Source: Actinomycetes bacterium (GTDB taxonomy: Bacteria; Actinomycetota; Acidimicrobiia; Acidimicrobiales; JAJYPT01). From it: a stretch of 32,054 nucleotides of DNA. The stretch's first letter is position 1; every line of letters begins with the position of its first letter. The position numbers and the translations under genes were made by a program. The stretch covers positions 1 through 32,054 of the forward strand of contig JAJYPT010000003.1 in NCBI GenBank assembly GCA_021795135.1, given 5' to 3'. The notes below the pieces were generated by a model, which was not told the origin of the DNA, searched no databases, and saw only the letters and a list, made by a program, of their open reading frames with translations. This document shows, piece after piece, positions 1 through 9,377 of the stretch.

Positions 1-813
1 CTTCCTCTTCAAGCTTATTTTCGAATCAACTCTGAAAATGCTGGACAGTTTGAACGTACCCTTATCATTGCCGATGAAGGATCTCAAGTTCATTACATTG
101 AGGGATGTTCTGCTCCTGTTTATTCTTCTGACTCTTTGCATTCAGCAGTTGTAGAAATAATTGTAAAACCAAGTGCAAGAGTAACTTATACTACGATCCA
201 AAACTGGTCTAACAATGTTTATAATCTTGTTACAAAAAGAGCTCGCTGTGAAGCAGAGGCTCATATGGAATGGATTGATGGAAACATTGGATCAAGACTT
301 ACTATGAAATATCCTTCTGTTTATCTAGTTGGTCCAAAAGCCTCAGGAGAAGTACTTTCTGTAGCTTACGCAGGACCTGGACAGCATCAAGATGCTGGAG
401 CAAAAATGATTCATGCTGCTCCTGAGACAACTTCTACAATTATTTCTAAATCCATTTCCAAAGATGGGGGTAGAACTTCTTATAGAGGTTTGGTTCATGT
501 AGATGAAGGAGCTCACAATTCCAAGAGCTTTGTTCGCTGTGACGCTTTGATTTTAGATGATCAAAGCCGTTCTGATACTTATCCCTATATGGAAGTAGGC
601 GAACAAGATGCTCAAATTGGACATGAAGCAACTGTTTCCAAAGTAGGAGATGACCAACTATTTTATCTAATGAGTAGAGGTCTTTCAGAAACAGAAGCTA
701 TGAGCATGGTCGTAAATGGCTTTATTGAACCTGTAACACGCACCCTTCCTATGGAATATGCTGTTGAGTGGAGTCGATTGATTGAACTCCAAATGGAAGG
801 CTCAGTAGGATAA
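1..813 (+). CDS. sufB: Fe-S cluster assembly protein SufB, C-terminal part (5' truncated by window start)
   Basis: Frame 1 is open from base 1 ([39 protein letters not shown]...). SufB-typical [15 protein letters not shown] and [23 protein letters not shown] motifs; followed by sufD and sufC. The ORF-track start at 136 is internal. Confidence 0.95.
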   Translation, partial: LPLQAYFRINSENAGQFERTLIIADEGSQVHYIEGCSAPVYSSDSLHSAVVEIIVKPSARVTYTTIQNWSNNVYNLVTKRARCEAEAHMEWIDGNIGSRLTMKYPSVYLVGPKASGEVLSVAYAGPGQHQDAGAKMIHAAPETTSTIISKSISKDGGRTSYRGLVHVDEGAHNSKSFVRCDALILDDQSRSDTYPYMEVGEQDAQIGHEATVSKVGDDQLFYLMSRGLSETEAMSMVVNGFIEPVTRTLPMEYAVEWSRLIELQMEGSVG

Positions 814-876
814 AACTTGATTAGATATCGTCAAGCAAAAGAACCTTCAAATAATATTTGACAGAAGGATAAACCA

Positions 877-1224
877 ATGACGATGAGAGAAGAGTGTAAA
901 AATTATCAAAGCCGGACATATGATTCGGGAGAGGTCATGAGGACTTGCAGCTTAGATTTAGCTCCAGAAGCCCCTTGGCGTTGTCCTGAGAATTGTCCGG
1001 CTTATGCTCCTAGAAGCGCAGATGTAGGCTGGGTACGTGGAAGCTTAGTTGAACCGCCTTTAGAAGAAGAGCCAAATATTGATGAAGATTCTTTGGAGAT
1101 GCTTGAAGAAGCCGAAGAAGTAGTTAATGATATTGGCCCTTCTGTCATTTCTGAAGTAGAAAAAGAAAGATCTAAAAACTCTTCCCCAAAGAGATTTAAA
1201 CTACCGTGGAAAAAAAATTCTTAA
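877..1224 (+). CDS. Small uncharacterised protein with four cysteines in a SUF operon
   Basis: 115-aa ORF between sufB and sufD on the same strand. N-terminal C-x16-C-x11-C-x3-C (C7, C24, C36, C40), acidic middle, basic C-terminus. Confidence 0.8.
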   Translation: MTMREECKNYQSRTYDSGEVMRTCSLDLAPEAPWRCPENCPAYAPRSADVGWVRGSLVEPPLEEEPNIDEDSLEMLEEAEEVVNDIGPSVISEVEKERSKNSSPKRFKLPWKKNS

Positions 1225-1251
1225 ATAGATATTGAATTGAGTTGAGCTAGA

Positions 1252-2586
1252 GTGAATTCTAATAAAGGTGTCTTTACCCCTGAACAAGCAGAGGGTCTTC
1301 CTGGTCCTAAATGGTTGAAAACAGCAAGGCTTGCTGCAGCCCAACGTTTTTCTAAAGCCCAATTACCTTCTGAAGCGGAAGAAGTATGGCGCTATAGTAG
1401 AATCGATGAATTAGATCTTGATAAGTTTCATCCTTTTCAAGTTAATGTCTCTTCACAAGCAGCTATACCAGATCAATTGAATTCCCTACTGAATTCGTTT
1501 AGTCAAAATTCAGGTTTTTTGCTATTTCATAATGGGCAATTGGTAAAAAAAAATCTAAGTCAAATAGCCCAAGATAAACAAGTAAAAATAGGTTCGGTTC
1601 AAGAAACTAGAGATGGAATTTTTGATTCAGTTCCTTTGATTCAAGACGCCTTTGCAGATCTTTCAATAGCATTCTTGTTAGATGCAGCAGTTATAGAAAT
1701 ACCTACAGGGGTAAGTCTGGAAGATCCTATAGTAATTTTGCATCTTGTAGATGAGCCTAATGTTGCTGTTTTCCCAAGAACTGTAATAAGAGCTGGACAA
1801 GGCTCTAGTGTTAGGGTCATAGATCATTTAACATCAACCAATGTAGAAGCTTTAGTTTGTTCGGTTTCTGAACTTGATGTAGATGAGGCTGCAAATCTTA
1901 CCTATCTATTCAATCAAGATCTTGGTCCCAAAGTATGGCAGTTGGGGTATCAATCTTCTCAAGTAGGTAAAGATGCTTCTTTTGAATCCTTTACTACCTT
2001 TTTAGGTGGAGATTATGCTCGCATGCGTACCGATTCAAGATTGGTTGGTCAAGGTGGTTCAGTTAAACTTTTAGCTGCTTATTATGGAGATGGTTCTCAA
2101 GTTCATGATTTTAGAACTCTTCAAGAACATAGTGCTCCTAAAACCACAAGCGAGCTTTTATTTAAAGGTGCAGTTCAAGGCAAAGCTCGTTCTGTCTATT
2201 CTGGTCTTATTAAAGTAGATAATGGAGCAAGCGGTACTAATGCTTTTCAAACTAATCGTAATCTAGTTCTATCAGAGGGCGCTCATGCCTATTCGGTTCC
2301 CAACTTAGAAATAGATGAGAACGAAGTAAGTTGTAGTCATGCTTCGGCAGTGGGGCCTATTGATAAAGATCATCTTTATTACTTGGAAAGTCGTGGGATT
2401 CCTACTGAAGTTGCCGAAAGACTAATTGTGCTTGGGTTTTTCGAAGATATTTTATCTAGAAATGCTTCATCACAACTCCAAGATTGGTTGAGAGAGTCGA
2501 TAGCGAAAAAACTCAATGCTGGATTTAAAATTATTGCTGATTTAGAAAATAAACCTGAAGGTTTAAAAGTAGGAAGTGAGATTTGA
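1252..2586 (+). CDS. sufD: Fe-S cluster assembly protein SufD (GTG start)
   Basis: SufBD family sequence: VYSGLIKVDNGASGTNAFQTNRNLVLSEGAHAYSVPNLEIDENEVSCSHASAVGPIDKDHLYYLESRGI. Confidence 0.93.
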   Translation: MNSNKGVFTPEQAEGLPGPKWLKTARLAAAQRFSKAQLPSEAEEVWRYSRIDELDLDKFHPFQVNVSSQAAIPDQLNSLLNSFSQNSGFLLFHNGQLVKKNLSQIAQDKQVKIGSVQETRDGIFDSVPLIQDAFADLSIAFLLDAAVIEIPTGVSLEDPIVILHLVDEPNVAVFPRTVIRAGQGSSVRVIDHLTSTNVEALVCSVSELDVDEAANLTYLFNQDLGPKVWQLGYQSSQVGKDASFESFTTFLGGDYARMRTDSRLVGQGGSVKLLAAYYGDGSQVHDFRTLQEHSAPKTTSELLFKGAVQGKARSVYSGLIKVDNGASGTNAFQTNRNLVLSEGAHAYSVPNLEIDENEVSCSHASAVGPIDKDHLYYLESRGIPTEVAERLIVLGFFEDILSRNASSQLQDWLRESIAKKLNAGFKIIADLENKPEGLKVGSEI

Positions 2587-2906
2587 TGTCAGAGAGCATA
2601 AGACTTTGTTCTGTCTCGGATATAAAACCAGATACAGCTCGTCGTTTTGATGTTGGTCCTCACAGGATTGCTTTAGTGCGTATAGGTGAGAATGAGTTTT
2701 TTGCTATTGGAGATAAATGTAGTCATGCTGATTATTCTTTATCTGAAGGAGAAGTTTATGCCGATCAATATGAAATTGAGTGTTGGAAACATGGCAGTAC
2801 CTTTTCACTAAAAACAGGAGAACCTACAGTTTTACCTGCTACAAAACCAGTTCCTACATATGAGGTAAAGCTAAATGGAGACAATATTATGGTGGAAATA
2901 TCATGA
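2583..2906 (+). CDS. Rieske [2Fe-2S] ferredoxin-like protein of the SUF operon
   Basis: 107 aa with CSH...CWKH (CxH/CxxH Rieske ligands). Overlaps both sufD and sufC by 4 nt. Confidence 0.9.
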   Translation: MMSESIRLCSVSDIKPDTARRFDVGPHRIALVRIGENEFFAIGDKCSHADYSLSEGEVYADQYEIECWKHGSTFSLKTGEPTVLPATKPVPTYEVKLNGDNIMVEIS

Positions 2907-3661
2907 CATCTTCAACATTTAAAGTTAGTGGACTTCGAGCTGGAATTTTAGGTAAAGAAATTGTCAAAGGAATTGACCTTGAAATACATTCTGGTCAAGT
3001 CCATGCCATTATGGGTCCCAATGGATCTGGTAAAAGTACTCTTTCCCATGTCTTGATGGGAAGACCAGGATATGAAGTTATTTCTGGTAGTGCAACTATA
3101 GATGGCATAGAACTATTGGGAATGCCAATTTGGCAAAGAGCACAAGCGGGTCTTTTTATTGCTCTCCAATATCCAATAGAAGTGCCAGGAGTGAGTTTAG
3201 AAAACGCGCTAGGGGAAGCTTTTGCAGCCAGAGGACAAGATCGTTCCATGGTGTATGAAAAAGTTTTAGCCGAGGCTAAAAGACTTGATTTTGATGAAAA
3301 GTTTTTATCTCGTTCACTAAATGTAGATCTTTCGGGTGGAGAAAAAAAGAGGAATGAAACTCTTCAACTGGGAGTACTAGAGCCTAAATTTGCAATTTTG
3401 GATGAGATCGATTCAGGTCTAGATATTGATGCTTTGAGAGATGTTTCTAGAAGGATCGAAGCTGCAACTACTGAATTTTCTTTAGGTGTTTTAGCTATAA
3501 CTCACTATAGTCGACTTCTTAAAGAATTGAAACCTGATGTAATTCATGTTATGGCTGGTGGAAAAATAATAGATACTGGTGGTCCTGAGCTAGCTGATAA
3601 GTTGGAAAAGACAGGATATAGCGCTTATGGCTTAAAAGATGAGGAACCTATTGTTATCTAG
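2903..3661 (+). CDS. sufC: Fe-S cluster assembly ATPase SufC (operon copy)
   Basis: Walker A GPNGSGKST, signature LSGGEKKRNE, ILDEIDSGLDIDALR. Confidence 0.95.
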   Translation: MTSSTFKVSGLRAGILGKEIVKGIDLEIHSGQVHAIMGPNGSGKSTLSHVLMGRPGYEVISGSATIDGIELLGMPIWQRAQAGLFIALQYPIEVPGVSLENALGEAFAARGQDRSMVYEKVLAEAKRLDFDEKFLSRSLNVDLSGGEKKRNETLQLGVLEPKFAILDEIDSGLDIDALRDVSRRIEAATTEFSLGVLAITHYSRLLKELKPDVIHVMAGGKIIDTGGPELADKLEKTGYSAYGLKDEEPIVI

Positions 3662-3730
3662 GCGATATTTTTGGTGTCGTGAAATTCTAAACTTTGGTAA
3701 ATAGATAATAAAGTAACAAGAAAGGCAAAG

Positions 3731-4087
3731 ATGACTATTGAAGAACAAGATGGAGATAGTCCTCTTTGGGGGTCTTGGGAAAAAGTAGTTTCTTTTGATC
3801 CCACTAAGGCAACAGTTCGTCCTGTTATCTCCAGTCAAGGATCTAAGGCATTTATAGTAGGTCTAGAGCCAGGCCAACAACTTCGAAGTCACCCAGCTCC
3901 TGCTGACTTGTATTTATTTGTTGTACAAGGCAGTGTAACTTTTACGATAGCAGACCAAGTCAATGCTGTAAATCTTGGAGATTGTGTACTGATGAAAAAA
4001 GGAGTTCCTCATGCTATTTATAATAGCCAAGAAGCTCGGGCTGCTGTTTTGGGAGTTACCTTGCCTCTATCAACTGTTTCACGATAA
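3731..4087 (+). CDS. Small cupin-domain protein
   Basis: 118 aa with a cupin pattern (GLEPGQQLRSHPAPADLYLFVVQGSVTFTI...GDCVLMKKGVPHAIYN). Confidence 0.75.
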   Translation: MTIEEQDGDSPLWGSWEKVVSFDPTKATVRPVISSQGSKAFIVGLEPGQQLRSHPAPADLYLFVVQGSVTFTIADQVNAVNLGDCVLMKKGVPHAIYNSQEARAAVLGVTLPLSTVSR

Positions 4088-4350
4088 ATAGACTTAGCAA
4101 TTTGTTGCTATGGCTCAGTCGATTTTTATTTCTTTTGAAATTCATTGACTGAATTGTTATTTTTTACCTGTATTTGAGATTATGTACTTTGCTAGTAGTC
4201 CAATTTTTATAAAATAAAACTAATACGGGTTCCTCTAGTTTTAGACAATGCTTCATAGCTTGTCATGCAATTCCTCAGATTGCAGTCTCTAAGGACAGTT
4301 TCATTGATCCTTACAGTTTCGTCTATTCTAAATGCACTTCAACCTAAATA

Positions 4351-4380
4351 TTGGAGTTATTGTTATACTCCAAACATTTT
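4351..4380 (+). terminator. Possible weak terminator or stem-loop
   Basis: TTGGAGT (4351-4357) / ACTCCAA (4367-4373), 7-bp arms, followed by a short T run (ACATTTTTG). Confidence 0.3.
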
Positions 4381-4524
4381 TGCCTTACTTTTTCAAAGTA
4401 TTGGATAGCTTCCATGGTTTGTCCTTAAAGGCTTTACTTTCTAAGTAATAAAATTTTCTGAAAAAAGAAAGTATTTTAATTTTACTTTTTATATAAGAAT
4501 CTCCTCAAAAATTCTTTGACCAAC

Positions 4525-4652
4525 AAATTTCTAAAATTTATTCTTTTAGTTTCCATTACTTTCAAAAATTAGGAATCCCTTCATGGAGGGCTATTTATTT
4601 TAAGTTTAGTTATTTGTATTTGAAGGTGTTCAAAAATAAATTTTAGAAATTT
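4525..4652. repeat. 18-bp perfect inverted repeat separated by 92 nt
   Basis: AAATTTCTAAAATTTATT (4525-4542) and AATAAATTTTAGAAATTT (4635-4652) are exact reverse complements. Confidence 0.8.
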
Positions 4653-4709
4653 TTTTGATCTGCTATAGACATAATACCTATCGGTATGTAAGATAAGTGC
4701 TCAAATAGA

Positions 4710-4721
4710 GAAAGCGCTTAC
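4710..4721. promoter_or_regulatory. Putative LacI-family operator at the lacI start codon
   Basis: GAAAGCGCTTAC with central palindrome AAGCGCTT (4712-4719), typical of LacI/GalR-family operator cores, 4 nt before the ATG at 4724. Confidence 0.6.
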
Positions 4722-4723
4722 GT

Positions 4724-5770
4724 ATGCCTAGTGAATTCGAAAAACCGACAATTTATGAAGTAGCTGAACGAGCCGGGGTTTCCATTGCTTCGGTATCTAG
4801 AGTATTGCAGAACAAGCCTGGAGTCTCTGAAGCTACTCGAAAAATGATTACTTCAGTAATGCAAGAGTTAGGATATGTTCCAAGTAATGCAGCTCGAGGT
4901 TTGGCGGGTTGTAGAGCTGGAATTATAGGATTGATATTTCCAGATTTAGATGATCCTTCTATGGAATCTGGACATGAGACTCTGCTTTATTTTGATGAAA
5001 TTATTAGAGGAGCACAAAGAGCGGCTCGACAAGAAGGTATTGCAGTGTTGATAGCTGCGACCCATTCTGCTTCTGGTAGGGAACTGGCTTTATCAATCGC
5101 AAGTAAAGTTGATGGATTGGTGGTAATGGCCCGTAGTGTCCCAGAGGTAGATATGCGTTCTTTGGCTACTAGGATTCCAACAGTGTTATTAGCAGCTGAT
5201 AGGCATATTTCGGGAGTTGACTATTTGATAGCAGACAATGAAGGCGGTGCAGCCGCTGTCACTAGACATCTTGTTGAATATCATAAATATCCAACTGTGA
5301 AGTTTATAGGGGGCCCTTCGAATTCACCAGATTCTAGAGCTCGTTTTCGTGGGTATTGTAAAGCATTGGCTTTAGCCAATCTTGAAGTTCCAAAAAGCCC
5401 CTGGATGGCTGGAGATTTTACAGAAGCTAGTGGTCGTAGGATTGCTAAAGTAATTCTTTCAAAAGGGTCTCTTCCTAGATCTGTTGTCGTTGGAAATGAC
5501 CAAATGGCATTTGGGATGATGAAAGTACTCATATCTGAAGGAATCAAAGTACCCCAAGAGGTAGCAATTACTGGTTTCGATGATCTTCCAGTAGCTCGCT
5601 ATTTGCAGCCGGGTTTGACTACTGTTCGCCAGCCAATGAGACAGCTGGGTGCTGAATCTATTCGATTGCTTCTTGTGCGTTTAGGTGGGGCTACCTCTCC
5701 TCAATCAGTTACGTTGCCAACTGAACTTACGTTACGACAAAGTTGTGGATGTGTAAACGATGACTACTAA
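4724..5770 (+). CDS. LacI-family transcriptional regulator
   Basis: N-terminal HTH TIYEVAERAGVSIASVSRVLQNKPGVSEATRKMI, periplasmic-binding-like sensor domain, C-terminal LRQSCG. Confidence 0.95.
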   Translation: MPSEFEKPTIYEVAERAGVSIASVSRVLQNKPGVSEATRKMITSVMQELGYVPSNAARGLAGCRAGIIGLIFPDLDDPSMESGHETLLYFDEIIRGAQRAARQEGIAVLIAATHSASGRELALSIASKVDGLVVMARSVPEVDMRSLATRIPTVLLAADRHISGVDYLIADNEGGAAAVTRHLVEYHKYPTVKFIGGPSNSPDSRARFRGYCKALALANLEVPKSPWMAGDFTEASGRRIAKVILSKGSLPRSVVVGNDQMAFGMMKVLISEGIKVPQEVAITGFDDLPVARYLQPGLTTVRQPMRQLGAESIRLLLVRLGGATSPQSVTLPTELTLRQSCGCVNDDY

Positions 5771-7601
5771 AAAACCAATTTCACCACGAGATGATTGGCG
5801 AAAACGAATTAGTCTTCGTTCTGATGAACAAGCTACTTTAAATACCAAGATAAATTCAACATTACAAGCTCCTGCAGGGTTAGTAGCTACTCCTGGGCAA
5901 GCTCAAATTACTTTGAGATGGCTTCCAGTAGAAGGAGCAATTGGTTATATAATTTTTCGCTCTTTTGATGATGATGGATTTGTTGCTATCAATCATGGTG
6001 GTAGCGATGTCTTGGCTGTGCCTGAATTGTTATATGCAGATACCGATATCGTATCTGGAACTTTTTATTCTTATCGAGTAGCAGCGACTGCATCACTTGA
6101 TATAGCACCTGGACCTATGTCTAAGACGGTGACTTGTCAGGCAGTATCAACCATTGCCAGACCCCTTATTGGTCTAGTTGATAGTGCTGGTTCAGATGGT
6201 GATTTGGATCGAGTTTGGCATATGATAGGTTCTGAGCGTTTATCCCAACTAGATGAAGACTTTGATGTTTTTGGAAATCCTATTGGTAAAGAGTTTTCTC
6301 AAGCGCTTTCTATTGCGAGCAGCGAACTTGGAGCAACTATGGTTCGAGCTCATGCGATTTATCATGATGACTTGGAAGTATTTTCATGGAAACAAGGTAA
6401 TCCCAAATATAATTTTACCAAAGTCGATGCAATATTTGACAAGATTATAGAATTGGGTTTGCGTCCAGTTGTTGAGTTATCATTTATGCCTTATGATTTA
6501 GCAACTGACCCTAATGCTACTGTTTTTGACTACCGAGGTATAATTTCGCCTCCTCGCGATTGGGCTAAATGGGCTGAGCTTAATTTTGAACTAGGCAAAC
6601 ATCTAGTTGAGCGTTATGGCATCGATGAAGTTTCTCAATGGGCTTTTGAGGTATGGAACGAACCTAATCTTGATGTCTTTTGGACAGGCACTCAAAAAGA
6701 CTATTTTCAATTATATGACCTTGCAGCAATGGCAATTAAAGAAGTTGACAGTCGTTTGATTGTTGGCGGCCCTGCTACTGCAGCTGGGGAGTGGTTATAT
6801 GCTTTTATTGCTCATGTTGCAGATAATGCAATACCTTTGGATTTTTTATCTACCCACACTTATGGCAATACCCCTTTAGATGTTAGGCCTATTTTAGCTA
6901 AATACCACCTAGAGAAGACAAAGATATGGTGGACTGAATGGGGAGTAGGATCTACCCATTTCGGACCTATCCATGATACTGCTTTAGGAGCCCCTTTTAT
7001 TTTAAGAGGTTTTAAAGCTGTACAAGGTCGAGTTGATGCAGTTGCCTATTGGGTTATTAGTGATCATTTTGAAGAACTTGGACGACCTCCTCGGTTGTTT
7101 CATAACGGTTTTGGTCTTCTTTCGGTGGGCAATTTACGAAAACCTCGTTTTTGGGCTGTACGCCTAGCGCAAGAGCTTGGAGATCACCTTCTGCCAGTTG
7201 GCATAGAAGGTGATGGTGCCGAATCCCTAGTAGAGATATGGGCAACAAAATCTTTCGATGGCCAAGTTGATGTTTTGTTATGGAACAGTACTCTCAATGC
7301 ATCCAAGTTTGAGGGAGATGCACAACTTGAGAGAACTGTATCTTTAGATGTCGTTGGGCTAGAGCCAGGGATCTATAAAGTATTTCTTGCTCGAGTAGAT
7401 AGTAATCATTCTAATATCATCAGGCATTGTCCGCCTGAGGTGAAATGGCCCAATGAAAAATTGTGGAAGCAAATTGCTACCCAAGACCAGCTGTGGGAGA
7501 CCACGTTGGATGATTTAACTATAACGACAAAAACAAAAGTTAACTATGAAGTGATTTTACCAATGCCGGCAGTGGTCCGGATTAGGTTTAAACCATCTTA
7601 G
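5760..7601 (+). CDS. Glycoside hydrolase, probably GH39-like (beta-xylosidase-type), with N-terminal fibronectin III-like domain
   Basis: Candidate acid/base in FEVWNEPNLDVFW and nucleophile in IWWTEWG. N-terminal APAGLVATPGQAQITLRWLPVEGAIGYIIFRS resembles FN3. No obvious signal peptide. Overlaps the lacI stop by 11 nt. Confidence 0.75.
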   Translation: MTTKKPISPRDDWRKRISLRSDEQATLNTKINSTLQAPAGLVATPGQAQITLRWLPVEGAIGYIIFRSFDDDGFVAINHGGSDVLAVPELLYADTDIVSGTFYSYRVAATASLDIAPGPMSKTVTCQAVSTIARPLIGLVDSAGSDGDLDRVWHMIGSERLSQLDEDFDVFGNPIGKEFSQALSIASSELGATMVRAHAIYHDDLEVFSWKQGNPKYNFTKVDAIFDKIIELGLRPVVELSFMPYDLATDPNATVFDYRGIISPPRDWAKWAELNFELGKHLVERYGIDEVSQWAFEVWNEPNLDVFWTGTQKDYFQLYDLAAMAIKEVDSRLIVGGPATAAGEWLYAFIAHVADNAIPLDFLSTHTYGNTPLDVRPILAKYHLEKTKIWWTEWGVGSTHFGPIHDTALGAPFILRGFKAVQGRVDAVAYWVISDHFEELGRPPRLFHNGFGLLSVGNLRKPRFWAVRLAQELGDHLLPVGIEGDGAESLVEIWATKSFDGQVDVLLWNSTLNASKFEGDAQLERTVSLDVVGLEPGIYKVFLARVDSNHSNIIRHCPPEVKWPNEKLWKQIATQDQLWETTLDDLTITTKTKVNYEVILPMPAVVRIRFKPS

Positions 7602-7627
7602 GATAACAGTCCAAGGGGGAGATAAAA

Positions 7628-9343
7628 ATGAAGGATTCACCAGGTTTTGCTAAGCAGATAGTGGCTAGAAATAAATTTAAAAACACTAGCCGCAAGAGCG
7701 GAACTAAAAGGATTGCTACGTTGGTAGCAGTAGCTTTTACAGTAGCTGCATGTGGTAGTACTGCTACAAGTACAGTTAAAAGTACTGGAGGAGGTTCTAT
7801 GACGATAGGAGTTGATAATGGATCTCCAACTTTACAGAAAAACTTTAATCCGTTCTCGTCAAATATGCGAATCGGAACTACCTATATGTACGAACCCTTG
7901 GAGTATGTAAATACTCTAAATGGAAAGTTTACTCCTTTTTTAGCCACAGGCCATCATTTCGTAAATAATACCACTTTGCAGTTTGACATTCGTTCTAATA
8001 TGAAGTGGAGCGATGGAAAACCAATCACTGCTTCAGATGTAGTTTTTACATTCAATTTACTTCATAAATATCCAGCACTTGATGTAACAGGAATATGGAA
8101 TCATTTAAATTCTGTAACTTCATCAGGAAATGTTGTTACTTTTCACCTCAATAGTCCCGATGTTCCGTTTGCCCAAATTATTGCTCAAACTCTTATAGTC
8201 CCTCAACATATTTGGGCGAGTATAAAAAATCCGGTTACTTTTACAAACAATAACCCTGTCGTATCAGGACCTTATGTATTGTCTTCGTTTAATCCGAATC
8301 AATATATATTGAAGAAAAATCCTAATTGTTGGCAAGCTTCTCATGTAGCTGTTCCTAAATTGATATTTCCCGCAATGAGTGGAGGCCAAACTTCTCAACT
8401 ACAGTTGTCTAGGAATGCTTATAGCTGGGCAACTTTATTTGTTCCCAACATAAAACAATCGTGGGTAGATAAAGCTCCAAAGTATAATAAATATTGGTTT
8501 CCACCAGGGGGTTCAATTTCTCTTTTTCTTAATCTAGCTAAAGCACCTTTCAATAATCTTACTTTTCGCCAGGCTTTATCCGATGGATTGAATCGTCAGA
8601 CTATAGCTACTAAAGCTGAAAATGGATATGTAAAACCAGCTAGCCAAACTGGGCTTTTACTCCCAGGTCTCAAAAAATGGCTCAACCCTTCATATCCAAA
8701 TAAAGGAGTGCCTACCTATAATGTAGCTAAAGCAATGAAGTTACTTTCATCTATTGGTTATCATAAAAACGGCAATACCCTTCTAAGTCCTAATGGATCC
8801 CCGGTCAAATTTTCAATAATTGTTCCGAATGGGTTTTCGGATTGGATTAGTGGAGCCCAAACAGTTGGCCATGAACTTGGTCGCTTGGGAATTTCAGTGA
8901 CAGTATCTACTCCTCAATTCGCAGCTTACCAAAGCCAATTACAAACCGGCCAATTTCAAGCAGCTTTTGGTTCCATTGGTGGAAATGGTAACCCATATTT
9001 GGATTTCCATAATCTACTAGCTAGTAGCCTAACTGCTCCTATTGGTCAAAGTACAGGAGTGGGAACAAACTATGAGAGATGGAAGAGCACAAAAACTGAT
9101 GCTTTGTTGAATCAATTGCTAGTTACGACTAATCCTACCTTGCAGAAAAAAGCTGTATATGGACTAGAAAAAATTATGTATACTCAATTGCCAGTTTTGA
9201 CCCTATTTTATGGAGCAACATGGGGAGAGTATAGCACTAAGAGCTATACCGGATGGCCAAGTGCTGCTAATCCATATGCTCCACCAGCGCCATATGGTGA
9301 TCCTCCTATTATGATTATGACTCATCTTCACAAGAGGGCTTGA
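7628..9343 (+). CDS. ABC transporter substrate-binding lipoprotein, family 5 (Opp/Dpp type)
   Basis: Lipobox-like VAVAFTVAACGS; MKWSDGKPITASDVVFTFNLL and FRQALSDGLNRQTIA are SBP family 5 features. Confidence 0.9.
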   Translation: MKDSPGFAKQIVARNKFKNTSRKSGTKRIATLVAVAFTVAACGSTATSTVKSTGGGSMTIGVDNGSPTLQKNFNPFSSNMRIGTTYMYEPLEYVNTLNGKFTPFLATGHHFVNNTTLQFDIRSNMKWSDGKPITASDVVFTFNLLHKYPALDVTGIWNHLNSVTSSGNVVTFHLNSPDVPFAQIIAQTLIVPQHIWASIKNPVTFTNNNPVVSGPYVLSSFNPNQYILKKNPNCWQASHVAVPKLIFPAMSGGQTSQLQLSRNAYSWATLFVPNIKQSWVDKAPKYNKYWFPPGGSISLFLNLAKAPFNNLTFRQALSDGLNRQTIATKAENGYVKPASQTGLLLPGLKKWLNPSYPNKGVPTYNVAKAMKLLSSIGYHKNGNTLLSPNGSPVKFSIIVPNGFSDWISGAQTVGHELGRLGISVTVSTPQFAAYQSQLQTGQFQAAFGSIGGNGNPYLDFHNLLASSLTAPIGQSTGVGTNYERWKSTKTDALLNQLLVTTNPTLQKKAVYGLEKIMYTQLPVLTLFYGATWGEYSTKSYTGWPSAANPYAPPAPYGDPPIMIMTHLHKRA

Positions 9344-9377
9344 GATGAATGTACTCAGCTTCAAAGACAAAGAATAA

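Noticed and set aside
2995-3249. 84-aa antisense ORF in sufC
   Set aside because: Mirror of the Walker A region coding sequence; no independent support.
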